A stretch of 64,000 nucleotides of DNA. It comes from Streptomyces sp. CB00455. GTDB lineage: Bacteria > Actinomycetota > Actinomycetes > Streptomycetales > Streptomycetaceae. Position numbers and translations under genes: made by a program. The notes under the pieces were generated by a model. That model searched no databases. It was not told the origin of the DNA and saw nothing but the letters and a program-made list of their open reading frames with translations. Positions 33,428 to 42,357 of the stretch are shown here, one piece after another (positions within the stretch are counted from its first letter, which is position 1; each line of letters begins with the position of its first letter). The stretch spans positions 248,001 through 312,000 of the forward strand of contig NZ_LIVQ01000002.1 of NCBI RefSeq assembly GCF_001905445.1, read 5' to 3'.

Positions 33428-34662
33428 GCCGGCGGGGCCTCGCAGCGGTCGCGTCGGTCCTGGACCAGGCGGCCTCCAGCGCCACGAACATCCTGGTGCT
33501 GGTCCTGGCCGCCCGGCTCTCCTCGGCGCCCGCCTTCGCCGACTTCTCGATGGTCTACGTGACCTTCACCGTGCTCCTCGGGCTGAACATGGCCTACACC
33601 GGCCAGAGCCTCGTGCTGGAGAAGGGCGACGGGCTGGGCGCGCGGTGCCGTTCGGCCGTCGGCTTCACCGGCGCCGCCTCCGCGGTGGCGGGCCTCCTGC
33701 TCGCGGTGGCGGGCCTGCTGCTGCCCGGCGCCACCGGCCGGGCCTTCCTCGCGCTGGGACTCGTACTGCCCCTGGTGCTCCTCCAGGACGGGCTGCGGTA
33801 CTGCTTCTCCGCCCTGCGCGCCCCCGGGCGGGCACTGGCCGCCGACGCGCTGCGGCTGGTGTGCGTGGTCGGGGCGCTGGCCGCGCAGCCCGAAGGGGTT
33901 GCGGCCGCGCGGCTGGTGGTGGTGTGGGGGATCTCCGCGCTCCCGGCGCTGCTGTGCGGGCTCGTGCTGCTGCGGCCCGCCGTGCGCGGCGCCCGGGCGG
34001 ACCTGCGGCCCTACCTGCGGCGCGGGCACCTCGGGCAGCGGTTCGTGGTCGAGTTCGCGGTGGGCAACGGTTCCAGCCAGCTCGCCGTCCTCGGCCTGGG
34101 CGTTTTCGCGACCCCGCTCGCGGTGGGCGCCCTGCGCGGTGCGACCACCCTCTTCGGGCCGCTGAACGTGCTGTTCAACTCCGCGAACGCCTTCGGCCCC
34201 CCGGTGCTCGGCCGGCTCGGCGGCAAGCGGGCCACGGTACGGGCGACGGCGCTGCTGGGCCTGTGCCTGGCCGCGGTGGGCGCTGCCTGGGCGACGGCCC
34301 TGTACCTGCTCCCGGACCGGCTGGGCCGCGGGCTGTTGGGCGACACCTGGGCGGCCGCGTCCGCGCTGCTGCCGGCGACCGGGGCCCAGTACGCCGTGAT
34401 GGGGCTGGGGACCTGCGCGCTGCTGACGCTGCGCGTGCTCGACCCGAAGGCCACGCTGTCCGTGCAGATCGTCTTCTCGCTGCTGTCGGTGGTGTTCCTG
34501 CTGGCCGGCTACGTCCTGTGGGGCGCCCTCGGGGCTGCCTGGGGCCTGGCCGCGGGCTCCGCCCTGAAGGCGGTGGCCGCCTGGTGGCGGGTCGCCCGGC
34601 TCGGCGCACCCGCTCCGCGGCCGGCCGCCGGGGCGACGGCCCCGGCACTGCCCGGAGCGTGA
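33424..34662 (+). CDS. polysaccharide flippase-like membrane protein (Wzx-like)
   Basis: This 412-residue protein has about 12 hydrophobic helices and the general layout of MOP/Wzx flippases. The N-terminal segment ASVLDQAASSATNILVLVLAARL is typical, and a second half-repeat begins near residue 200 (RGHLGQRFVVEFAVGNGSSQ). It should move lipid-linked repeat units to the outer face of the membrane. GTG 33424 overlaps the Wzz-like stop. It converges on the Wzy-like gene, with a short GGCTCC/GGAGCC stem between them. Oligosaccharide specificity is unknown. Confidence 0.82.
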   Translation: MSRRGLAAVASVLDQAASSATNILVLVLAARLSSAPAFADFSMVYVTFTVLLGLNMAYTGQSLVLEKGDGLGARCRSAVGFTGAASAVAGLLLAVAGLLLPGATGRAFLALGLVLPLVLLQDGLRYCFSALRAPGRALAADALRLVCVVGALAAQPEGVAAARLVVVWGISALPALLCGLVLLRPAVRGARADLRPYLRRGHLGQRFVVEFAVGNGSSQLAVLGLGVFATPLAVGALRGATTLFGPLNVLFNSANAFGPPVLGRLGGKRATVRATALLGLCLAAVGAAWATALYLLPDRLGRGLLGDTWAAASALLPATGAQYAVMGLGTCALLTLRVLDPKATLSVQIVFSLLSVVFLLAGYVLWGALGAAWGLAAGSALKAVAAWWRVARLGAPAPRPAAGATAPALPGA

Positions 34663-34735
34663 CGGCTCCTCACGGGGAGCCCCGCCCGGCCGTCCGCCGC
34701 CCGGCGCCGCAGCCCCGTGGCACGCGGCACCGCGG

Positions 34736-36247
34736 TCAGCGCAGGGTGGTGGACCGCTCGGTGCGGTACGTCGCCACCAGCGCCAGGCACAGGGCGGCGA
34801 TCGCCACCCGGCCCGACGCCTGGAGCAGCGGGCCGCGCAGCAGGATGAAGGAGTACCCCGCGACCAGCGGGACCACCACCGAGATCAGACTCCCGGGCGG
34901 GGCCCGGCGGGTGGCCCGCTTCGCGTAGCGCCGGTCGACGCGGGCGGCGGCGTATCCCATGGCCAGCAGCCCGGCGCCCATGCCCAGCGGTCCGAAGTCG
35001 ATCCACAGCTCCGCCCAGATCGGGGAGGAGAGGTTGGTGTTGACCGTGCCCATCCACTGGCCGACCATCACGCCGGTGTCGCGCGGCTTGCCGGGCCACA
35101 CCGCGCGGGGCACCGCGAAGAAGACCGAGCCGGCGAGCTGGCGGCCGTAGAAGTGCCCCGGCCCGGAGTTCGAGTAGGTGATGGTGTTGGCGAACATGCC
35201 GATCTGGTCGTAGTCCTTGAGGGCCATCGGCTCCAGGAAGGACGTGGTCTCGACCGGCTTGTAGTTCTTCTCGTCGTACCGGAAGCGGTCCGCGAAGGGG
35301 AAGACGAGGAGCGCGATCACCACGGCCATGGACAGCGCCACCCGGTACATCGCCGCGCTGACCGGGAAGACCGTGAAGAGCATCGCGAACATGACCGTCA
35401 GGAACCAGTAGCGCGGGTTCGAGATCGGGTTGTTGACCACCAGGTTCAGCGCGGCCAGCGCCCCCCACGTGACGATGATCGAGACCTTGCGGCGGGCGAA
35501 CTTCGAGGTGATCAGCCAGCGCGTGTAGAGCAGCAGCGAGAGCAGGGCCGGCACGGTCCCGAAGCCCCGCAGCAGGGCCTGTCCGGCCTGGCCGTCGCCG
35601 TTGGAGACGCCCGCCTCCTCGATGCCCGCGATGATCTCCTGGCGGCTGGAGAAGAACACCGCCGGCCCGCCGAGCTTCATCACGAAGGCCGCGCTGCACA
35701 GGAACGAGAGCACCGTGAGCAGTTGCAGCCGCCGCCGGTGCGCCATGACCGGGCGCGACTCCTTCTGGGAGCCGCCCGCGCGGCCGGCCGGGCGGTGCCG
35801 GGCGAGCAGGACGCCCACATCGAAGGCGGTGCAGCCGAGCAGCACCAGGCCGATGGCGACGGTGAGGTCGGAGCGGGGGCCGACGACCGGGGTGGGGACC
35901 TGGCCGAGGACGGCCTGCGCGAGCGGGGCCACGCCCATGGCCATGTAGACGAAGAGCCAGAAGGAGCCCTGGAGCAGCTTGCGGCGGCTGGTGAGCACCA
36001 TTGCGGAGAGGCGGGCGCCCGCGTACATGGTGAGCAGCAGCTGGAGCCAGAAGGCCGCGTCGTGCTGGCCGGCGCCGGACTGCACGGCGACGACGAGCGG
36101 CAGGAAGACGGTGAAGCCGAGGGCGAGCGGGACGGACAGCGCGCGCGAGAGCAGGGTGCGCGGGGTGGTGACCCTGCCCCACTGGGACTCGTCCGCGAAG
36201 GGGGACTGCACGGGCGCGACCGGGGGCTTGCGTACGTCCGTTGCCAC
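34736..36247 (-). CDS. O-antigen polymerase-like membrane protein (Wzy-like)
   Basis: This 503-residue multi-helix protein (about 12 segments) has a large extracytoplasmic loop. The loop contains VPRAVWPGKPRDTGV and SSPIWAELWIDFGPLG, the latter a recurring motif of Wzy/'oligosaccharide repeat unit polymerase' proteins. It should join repeat units delivered by the flippase. I chose GTG 36245-36247 behind GGGGGCGGCA; the frame is open to 36664, but that part overlaps the acetyltransferase gene. It reads opposite to the flanking genes of the cluster and is divergent from the acetyltransferase. Confidence 0.84.
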   Translation of the reverse strand: MATDVRKPPVAPVQSPFADESQWGRVTTPRTLLSRALSVPLALGFTVFLPLVVAVQSGAGQHDAAFWLQLLLTMYAGARLSAMVLTSRRKLLQGSFWLFVYMAMGVAPLAQAVLGQVPTPVVGPRSDLTVAIGLVLLGCTAFDVGVLLARHRPAGRAGGSQKESRPVMAHRRRLQLLTVLSFLCSAAFVMKLGGPAVFFSSRQEIIAGIEEAGVSNGDGQAGQALLRGFGTVPALLSLLLYTRWLITSKFARRKVSIIVTWGALAALNLVVNNPISNPRYWFLTVMFAMLFTVFPVSAAMYRVALSMAVVIALLVFPFADRFRYDEKNYKPVETTSFLEPMALKDYDQIGMFANTITYSNSGPGHFYGRQLAGSVFFAVPRAVWPGKPRDTGVMVGQWMGTVNTNLSSPIWAELWIDFGPLGMGAGLLAMGYAAARVDRRYAKRATRRAPPGSLISVVVPLVAGYSFILLRGPLLQASGRVAIAALCLALVATYRTERSTTLR

Positions 36248-36344
36248 TGCCGCCCCCACCCGATGTGCCTGGTCCGCGCGCAGTCTAGTCTGAGCGGGCG
36301 GCGCCCGGGGAGGCGCCGGCGGGGTGGACGATGGGGGACGACCG

Positions 36345-36884
36345 TTGCGTGACCTTCCTGCCTTCACGCTGACCGGATACGACAAGGGGCGCGGTCTGCT
36401 GACGCAGGCGCTCTGGTTCGCCGTGATGAACACGCTGTTCATGAGCTGGTTCTGCCCGGCCCGGCTGCGCGTCGCCCTGCTGCGGGCCTTCGGGGCGCGC
36501 ATCGGCGAGGGCGTGCTGATCCGGCACCGGGTCCGGGTGCTGTGGCCCTGGAAGCTCACGGTCGGGGACCACACCTGGATCGGCGAGGGCGCCTGGCTGC
36601 TGAACCTGGAGCCGGTGACGATCGGTTCGCACGTCTGCCTCTCCCAGGAAGCCCTGCTGTGCACCGGCTCGCACGACCACCGGGCCGCCGACTTCCGCTA
36701 CCGCAACGCCCCGATCACCGTCGAGGACGGCGCCTGGGTGGCGGCACGGGCCACCGTGCTGGCCGGGGTCACCGTGGGGCGGTGCGCGGTCGCGGGCGCG
36801 GGCGCCATCGTGCACGCGGACCTGCCGGAGCTGACCCTGCAGACCCAGGACGGGCGGCGGCGCCCGGTGGAGGAACCCAAGTGA
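36345..36884 (+). CDS. left-handed beta-helix acetyltransferase (WcaF-like)
   Basis: This protein of about 179 residues is a hexapeptide-repeat O-acetyltransferase of the WcaF type. It should acetylate a sugar of the surface glycan. After an N-terminal hydrophobic stretch (LLTQALWFAVMNTLFMSWF) come repeats such as IGEGVLIRHRVRVLWPW, VGDHTWIGEGAWL, IGSHVCLSQEALL and VEDGAWVAARATVLAGV. The catalytic His is probably in TGSHDH. TTG 36345 follows GGGGGACGACC and gives the usual RDLPAF start; GTG 36324 is an alternative. The stop overlaps the following glycosyltransferase by 4 nt. Confidence 0.87.
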   Translation: MRDLPAFTLTGYDKGRGLLTQALWFAVMNTLFMSWFCPARLRVALLRAFGARIGEGVLIRHRVRVLWPWKLTVGDHTWIGEGAWLLNLEPVTIGSHVCLSQEALLCTGSHDHRAADFRYRNAPITVEDGAWVAARATVLAGVTVGRCAVAGAGAIVHADLPELTLQTQDGRRRPVEEPK

Positions 36885-37996
36885 GAGTCCTGCACGCCGT
36901 CACCCTGCACTCCCCCACGCACGCCTTCGGCGGGCCCGTGCGGGTCGCGCTGAACCTGGCGAAGGGGCTGCGGGAGCGGGGCCACGAGGCGCGGCTGCTC
37001 GCGCTGGGCGAGGGCTTCGATCCGTGGCCCACGCAGGTGGAGGGCGTCCCGGCGAAGCTGTTCCCGGCCCGGCGGCTGCTGCCGCTGGGCTTCAGCGGGA
37101 TGACCTCGCCGGCGCTGCTGGCCTCGGCCGGCCGTCTGGTGCGCGACGCCGATGTGGTGCACGTGCACCTGGCGCGGGACCTGGTGACCCTGCCGGTGGC
37201 CCTGGCCGCACTGCGGGCCGGCAGGCCGCTGGTGCTCCAGACCCACGGGATGGTGGACCCGAGCGGCAGGCTGCTGGCCAAGGTGCTCGACGCGGTGGCG
37301 GTACGCCGGCTGCTGCGCGGCGCCGACGCGGTGCTGTACCTGACCCCGCACGAGCGGGAGGGCCTGGACGCGGTAGCCGGCGCTCCGCTGGACCGTGCGG
37401 TCCGCCTGGTCAACGGCACACCGGCGCAGGAGGAGCGGCCCGCTCCGAGCGGCCCGCCGCGGATCCTGTACTCGGCGCGCCTGCAGGCCCGCAAGCGGCC
37501 GGTGGACTTCGTCGACGCGGCCCCGGCGGTCCTGGCCGTGCACCCGCAGGCGCGGTTCGTGGTCGCGGGCCCCGACGAGGGCGAGCGGGCGGCCGTCCTC
37601 GCCCGGATCGGGGAGCTGGGCCTGAGCGGCCGGTTCACGGTGCCGGGCGCGCTGTCCAGCGCGGAGGTGCTGGAGGAGCTGCGCCGGGCGCACGTATACG
37701 TACTGCCGTCGGTGGACGAGCCGTTCCCGATGTCGGTGCTGGAGGCCCTCGCGGTGGGCGTGCCCTCGGTGGTGACCCGTTCCAACGGCCTGGCACGCGA
37801 CGTCGCGGCGGCCGGCGCGGGGCGCGCGGTCGATCCGGGACCGCAGGGCGTGGCGGCGGCCGTGCTGGCGCTGCTGGACCCCGCGGCGAACGGCGCCGCC
37901 TCCGCGGCGGCGCGCGAGCTGGCCGGGCGGTCCTTCTCGATGGACTCCGTCCTCGACACCCTGCTCACGGTCTACGAGGCGGCCGCCCGCCGCTGA
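36881..37996 (+). CDS. glycosyltransferase family 4 (group 1)
   Basis: This 371-residue GT-B enzyme has an N-terminal acceptor domain (VLHAVTLHSPTHAFGGPVRVA, LQTHGMVDPSG). Its C-terminal donor domain contains ILYSARLQARKRPVDFVDA and the EX7E motif region EPFPMSVLEALAVGVPSVV. This architecture is common in exopolysaccharide clusters. GTG 36881 overlaps the acetyltransferase stop by 4 nt. Donor and acceptor cannot be assigned. Nineteen-base tandem GC repeats follow at 38000-38036. Confidence 0.9.
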   Translation: MRVLHAVTLHSPTHAFGGPVRVALNLAKGLRERGHEARLLALGEGFDPWPTQVEGVPAKLFPARRLLPLGFSGMTSPALLASAGRLVRDADVVHVHLARDLVTLPVALAALRAGRPLVLQTHGMVDPSGRLLAKVLDAVAVRRLLRGADAVLYLTPHEREGLDAVAGAPLDRAVRLVNGTPAQEERPAPSGPPRILYSARLQARKRPVDFVDAAPAVLAVHPQARFVVAGPDEGERAAVLARIGELGLSGRFTVPGALSSAEVLEELRRAHVYVLPSVDEPFPMSVLEALAVGVPSVVTRSNGLARDVAAAGAGRAVDPGPQGVAAAVLALLDPAANGAASAAARELAGRSFSMDSVLDTLLTVYEAAARR

Positions 37997-38059
37997 CGGC
38001 TGCCGGGGTATGTGCCGACTGCCGGGGTGTGTGCCGGCGGCCGGGTGCCTGCGGGACCC

Positions 38060-38275
38060 CTAGATGATGTCGCGGCGGGGCTCCTCCACCACGGAGATCG
38101 CGCCGGCCGCCCGGCGGCGCTTGAAGATGCTCGTGTAGACGGCGAGGCCTATCGCGCCCACCGCCATCATGATCAGGCCGACCAGGTCGAGGTTGACGCC
38201 CTCCATCTCCCAGTCGCTGGCGAAGGTGAGGATGGCACCCACCACGATCAGGATGATGCATCCGCCGATACCCAT
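38060..38275 (-). CDS. small membrane protein (DUF6458 type)
   Basis: This 71-residue protein has two membrane helices (GGCIILIVVGAILTFA and VGLIMMAVGAIGLAVY) joined by a short loop DWEMEGVNLDL, then a basic cytoplasmic tail with RRRR-like residues. The pattern fits the widespread actinobacterial DUF6458 family, whose function is unknown. The ATG at 38273-38275 is followed closely by the first helix. It stands alone between the glycosyltransferase and a lipoprotein gene. Confidence 0.8.
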   Translation of the reverse strand: MGIGGCIILIVVGAILTFASDWEMEGVNLDLVGLIMMAVGAIGLAVYTSIFKRRRAAGAISVVEEPRRDII

Positions 38276-38331
38276 GAGACTGACCTCCGCTGTCGTGGCT
38301 GTGACCGCGCGGGTACCCGGCTACGGGACGT

Positions 38332-38376
38332 GAAAACGCCCCCGGGGGACGGGAGTCCGGCCCCGGGGGCGTTTTC
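38332..38376 (-). terminator. strong 16-bp hairpin with A/T flanks
   Basis: GAAAACGCCCCCGGGG (38332-38347) is perfectly complementary to CCCCGGGGGCGTTTTC (38361-38376), with a 13-base loop. The GTTTTC/GAAAAC ends make it a classical intrinsic terminator in both directions. It serves the leftward lipoprotein gene and blocks read-through into DUF6458. Confidence 0.85.
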
Positions 38377-38464
38377 CTGTGACGGTGTCGGGCGCCAACG
38401 GGCCCGGACCGGGCGGCAGTCGGGCCGGACCGGAGCGGGAACAGGCGGGTGGGACGGGTGGGGC

Positions 38465-38560
38465 GGGTCAGACCGGTCAGCCGGTCAGGCCGGTCAGGCC
38501 GGTCAGTCGGTCGGCCGGTCAGTCGGTCGGCCGGTCAGGCCGGTCAGGCCGGTCAGGCCG
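38465..38560. repeat. tandem GGTCAGGCC repeats at a gene end
   Basis: About ten units of 8-9 bases with core GGTCAG plus CC/GCC or TCGG fill this stretch. On the minus strand the last three units put TGA at exactly 9-base spacing, in frame, starting with the stop codon of the lipoprotein gene (38553-38555). Confidence 0.8.
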
Positions 38561-39233
38561 GGATCCAGGCGTAGCAGCCGGTGGAGTTGAACTCCGAGGT
38601 GCCCGCCGGGATGGCCGCCGTGATCTTGTCCCCGGCCTTGGGCGGGGTCTCCGGGCCCGAGGCCAGGATCGACCCGTCCTTGCCCTTCGCCTCCCACGTG
38701 CAGGTGGTGGCCTGCGTCAGCGCCCGGTAGGTGCCCGGGGCGGGCGAGGTCCGGGGGCCTTCGGCGAAGCCCTTCTCGGCCGCGGCGAGGACCGGCTTCT
38801 GCTCCGGGCACAGGAGCGTGATGGCGTCCTTCGCACCGGGGATCTCCCCGGCGATGACCGCTCCGGTCGCCGCGTCCTTGTCGCGCTTCGCGGTGCGCTC
38901 CACGCGCTGGCAGGCTTCCTGGCCGCTCTGCAGGACGGCGGCGGGGTCCGTCTTCTCGGGGACCCGGCCGCTCAGGTACTTCTTCTCCTGCGCCGTGAAA
39001 CTGCCCGTCTTCGGGGTGATCCTGGCATCGGGCAGGACGGGCCCGGCGGGCTTCGCGTCGGGGGCGGGCGCCGAGGCCGCCGGGGCGTCCGCCGGGTCGG
39101 GGGCGGGCGAGGAGGCCGGGGGCTTCGCCTTCGCCTCCGCGCCGGAGTCGGCCTTGCCCCCGCCCGAACTGCAGGCGGTCAGCGTGAGGGCGGCGGCCAG
39201 CACAACGGCGGCCGCTGCGGAGCGTCGGTACAT
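38553..39233 (-). CDS. putative lipoprotein of unknown function
   Basis: This 226-residue protein has a short lipobox signal (LTAC, Cys21). A low-complexity Ala/Pro/Asp/Ser linker to about residue 65 follows, then a conserved-looking domain with two Cys (QEACQRVE, LLCPEQK) and a C-terminal half with TTCTWEAKGKDGS and FNSTGCYAWIPA. The four Cys could make two disulfides outside the cell. ATG 39231-39233 follows GGGAGCC. I recognise no family. It lies between the glycosyltransferase and the large LamG protein, on the same strand as the latter but separated from it by a strong terminator. Confidence 0.75.
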   Translation of the reverse strand: MYRRSAAAAVVLAAALTLTACSSGGGKADSGAEAKAKPPASSPAPDPADAPAASAPAPDAKPAGPVLPDARITPKTGSFTAQEKKYLSGRVPEKTDPAAVLQSGQEACQRVERTAKRDKDAATGAVIAGEIPGAKDAITLLCPEQKPVLAAAEKGFAEGPRTSPAPGTYRALTQATTCTWEAKGKDGSILASGPETPPKAGDKITAAIPAGTSEFNSTGCYAWIPA

Positions 39234-39267
39234 CGGATGGCTCCCGTGCTTACTGGGTGGGACAGGG

Positions 39268-39304
39268 GTGCGGGGCCCGGCCACGTATGAGCCGGGCCCC
39301 GCAC
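39268..39304 (-). terminator. 14-bp hairpin after the LamG protein gene
   Basis: GTGCGGGGCCCGGC (39268-39281) pairs with GCCGGGCCCCGCAC (39291-39304) around nine bases, about 33 bases past the stop at 39337. Confidence 0.8.
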
Positions 39305-39336
39305 GCCCTCAGGCGGTTACTGCGCTTGTCTCGCCG

Positions 39337-42111
39337 CTACTTCGCGCCGAAGGTGAGGACCAGCTGCGGGATGCCGTCCGCGGCGGTGGCCTCCGAGGAC
39401 CAGATCCACAGCGGGTCGGTGCCCGTGCTCGTCAGGCCCAGGCTGTAGCTGCTGCCCAGCACCGCGGAGACCGCGGCGGTGTCCAGCTCCACGTTGTGGA
39501 CGGCCGAGCCGTCCGCCACGCCCGCGAGGGTGCCGAGCGGGGTGGTGCCGAGGGTGGGCTTGGTGTTGAAGGTCGTGCCCGCGCCGCTCCAGGTGCCGGT
39601 GACCGGCACCACGGAGACGGTGTCAGCGGTTCCGGCGCCCGTCTGCGTGGTGGTCTTGACCTGGAGGGCGGCCGACTTCAGGACCTGCCCGGCCGGGGCG
39701 GCCGGGAGGTTGAAGCGCAGGTACGTCTCGTACGCCGAGGTGCCGCGCACCGCGAGCGAGCCGGAGGTGCCGTAGGCGGTGCTCGGGGCACCCTGGTTGA
39801 TGTAGGTGTCCTCGGTCGCACTGACCTTGGAGACCGTGTCGGTGGGAGCCTTGGCCAGGGTGTAGTGGTTCTTGACCTGGGCCTCGGTGAGCGCCGTCGG
39901 GTAGACGGCCGTCTCGTCGAGCTGTCCGGCGAAGAAGCTGCTCGTCGGGCGGCTCGGCCAGCCGGTGAGGTTGTCACCGCCGATGTGCCAGTAGCCCGCG
40001 TAGGTCTGCGTGCTGGCCGCGTTCAGCGCGTCCTTCTTCTGGCCGTCGACGTAGAGCGTGATGCCGCCGGCGCCCTGGGTGGCGACCACGTGGTGCCACT
40101 TGTTGTCGTTGTACGTGTCGAACAGGCCGGTGGCGACGGTCCGGGCCGAGCCGTTGGAGACGCCGAAGACCAGGCGGCCGGTGTTGGTCATGTAGAGGTG
40201 CCGGTCGTACGAGCCGCTGCTGCGGTCGGTGTTGCTGCCGAATCCGATCAGCTTGCCGCCGCGGGTGGTGCCCGTCTTGAACCAGGTCTCCATGGTGAAC
40301 GCGTTGCCGACCGTCTGGCGGTGGTCGCTGTAGACCTGCTGGCTGGTGCCGTTGAAGCCCATCGCGGTGCTGGTGCCGCTGACCGCGCCGGGCGTCTGGC
40401 GCAGGGCCGGGGCGTTCAGCTGGACGCCGCCGGTGTTGCCGCCGGCCGAGGAGTCGGCGACGTACGGGCTGACGGTGTCGTCGTAGCGCCAGTAGAGCTC
40501 GGCGCCGTCCGCGCGGACCTGGTTCGGGTAGGACTGGACCGAGGACGGGACCGTCACCGAGACGCTGGCCGACAGGGCGCTGGTGTTTCCGGCCGCGTCG
40601 GTGGCGGTCACGCGGTAGCTGTAGGACTGGCCGGCCTTGACCGTGGTGTCGACCCAGGATGCCTGGGGACGCTCGAACTCCAGGGAGTCGGCCTTCACCG
40701 TGGCGGCGGGCGTGGCCGAGCCGTTGCGGTAGATCCGGTAGGTCAGCTTGCTGTCGTCCGCGTCGTAGCTGGTGCGCCAGCGGACCTGCGCCTCGCCCGG
40801 CTTGACGCTCGCGGCGCTGACCACCGGGGTGGTCGGGGCGCCGACGTCGCCGGTGGAGGCGAAGCGGGTCAGGGCCTGCTGCGGCTTGCCGTTGATGAGG
40901 GTGAACTCACCGCCGACCCACATGTACTTGACGTCGTTCTTCTCCGCGACCGACATGACGCGCGGGCCGATGCCCTCGCCGAGGCCGTCGTTGGCGGTGG
41001 GGAACCAGCCGAGCTTGTGCGGGCCGCGCACGAAGCCGCCCACGGGGGCGGGGGCGGCGCCGGTGTGGTCGGTCGGCTGGGCCAGCAGGAAGTGGCGCTT
41101 GCCGTCGGGGTACTCCAGCTCGGTGGAGCAGTCGTGCGCGTGCGAGGAGCTGTAGAGCACCCCGTCGTACGGCAGGACGTACTGGGTGGCGCCGAGGCAG
41201 CGGTCGCGCCACTTCTCGCTGAAGTCGGTGTTCAGGCCGATGCGGCCGTCGAAGACACCGCCGCCGGAGCCTTCGCTGCCGGTGTAGTAGCCCGTCGCGT
41301 CGGCCGAGATGTCCTTGACCACGGAGTTCGACGGGATCGTGGTGTAGGTCTTGGCGACGGCGCCGGTGGTGGCGTTCACGACGGCGAGCGCGTGCGTGTT
41401 GGCGCCGTTGACCGAGAAGAAGTCACCGCCGAGCAGGACGTTCTTGCCGTCGTTGCTCACCTCGATGGCCCGGCCGGGCTCATCGGCGTTGGCGACGAAC
41501 GGCCTCAGGGCACCGGAGGCGGCGTCGACCGCGGCGAAGCGCTCGCGGGTCTGGCCCTCGACGGTACCGAAGTCGCCGCCCACGTACAGCGTGTCGTCGG
41601 TGACGGCGAGCGCGCGCACGGTGGCCGGGACGCTCGGGTGGAAAGCGGCCCTGGGGGTGCAGGTCGCGATGTCGATCGCGGCGAGGCTGGAGACGGGGGT
41701 GCCGTTGACCGCACCGAAGTAGCCGCCCGCGTAAAGGGTCTTCTTGTCCTTCGAGACGACGAGCGTGCGCACGGTGGCGCTGCCGTCGCCGATGGTGAAG
41801 GCGAGCTTGCACGAGGTGGGGTTGCCCGTCGCGGCGTCGAGGGCCACGAAGTTCACGGCCTCCTGCTCGGTGCCGGCGGCCCCGTCGGGCGGACGGACGG
41901 CGGAGAAGGTACCGCCGGCGAAGACGGTGCCGTTCGCCTGGGCCATCGACCACACGATGCCGTTCGGCTGCCAGGTCGGCAGGTTGTCGGCGGTGAATGC
42001 CACCGGCGCCGTGATGGCGGACGCCTGCGGCATCAGCACCAGGCCTATACCGGTGCCGGCACCGGCCAGTGACAGGACGAGGGCAGCAGTCAGCCCTCTG
42101 GATCTACGCAT
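39337..42111 (-). CDS. large secreted propeller-Fn3-LamG-DNRLRE protein
   Basis: This 924-residue exported protein has a signal peptide of about 33 residues (cleavage near ASA). Its domain order is a beta-propeller with repeated 'LYVGGDFGTVEGQ'-type blades (about 35-380), a fibronectin type III module (about 395-490), a LamG/concanavalin-like domain (about 505-715, TMETWFKTG ... WHHVVAT), and a C-terminal DNRLRE module (about 735-920, DTYINQGAPSTAYG ... TYLRFNLP). All are binding or scaffold modules; no catalytic motif is seen. ATG 42109-42111 has GGGGGGCTC before it. Position inside the glycan cluster suggests it binds the surface polymer, which is inference. Confidence 0.86.
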   Translation of the reverse strand: MRRSRGLTAALVLSLAGAGTGIGLVLMPQASAITAPVAFTADNLPTWQPNGIVWSMAQANGTVFAGGTFSAVRPPDGAAGTEQEAVNFVALDAATGNPTSCKLAFTIGDGSATVRTLVVSKDKKTLYAGGYFGAVNGTPVSSLAAIDIATCTPRAAFHPSVPATVRALAVTDDTLYVGGDFGTVEGQTRERFAAVDAASGALRPFVANADEPGRAIEVSNDGKNVLLGGDFFSVNGANTHALAVVNATTGAVAKTYTTIPSNSVVKDISADATGYYTGSEGSGGGVFDGRIGLNTDFSEKWRDRCLGATQYVLPYDGVLYSSSHAHDCSTELEYPDGKRHFLLAQPTDHTGAAPAPVGGFVRGPHKLGWFPTANDGLGEGIGPRVMSVAEKNDVKYMWVGGEFTLINGKPQQALTRFASTGDVGAPTTPVVSAASVKPGEAQVRWRTSYDADDSKLTYRIYRNGSATPAATVKADSLEFERPQASWVDTTVKAGQSYSYRVTATDAAGNTSALSASVSVTVPSSVQSYPNQVRADGAELYWRYDDTVSPYVADSSAGGNTGGVQLNAPALRQTPGAVSGTSTAMGFNGTSQQVYSDHRQTVGNAFTMETWFKTGTTRGGKLIGFGSNTDRSSGSYDRHLYMTNTGRLVFGVSNGSARTVATGLFDTYNDNKWHHVVATQGAGGITLYVDGQKKDALNAASTQTYAGYWHIGGDNLTGWPSRPTSSFFAGQLDETAVYPTALTEAQVKNHYTLAKAPTDTVSKVSATEDTYINQGAPSTAYGTSGSLAVRGTSAYETYLRFNLPAAPAGQVLKSAALQVKTTTQTGAGTADTVSVVPVTGTWSGAGTTFNTKPTLGTTPLGTLAGVADGSAVHNVELDTAAVSAVLGSSYSLGLTSTGTDPLWIWSSEATAADGIPQLVLTFGAK

Positions 42112-42357
42112 GAGCCCCCCAGGGCAATCGCCCGGTTTGATGGCTGGAACTAAGCGAACAGCCATATGTACTGGCGCAGACTAGGGCTCGCGCGAGGGCC
42201 CGGTCACCTCACTTGACCCCTTGCATACCAAATTGGAATCAACAGGGTTCAGCATGGAGGGTGCACTACGGACATACGGCAGGTTTGCCCCGGCCACACG
42301 CGCACTGACGTGTAGGTATGACCGGCACACGGCAAACCGTAGGGGAAATATAAGGCC

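Noticed and set aside
38731..42072. Rightward 1113-residue open frame
   Set aside because: Mostly antisense to the LamG protein gene, with Val/Arg/Gly-rich low-complexity content typical of shadow frames.
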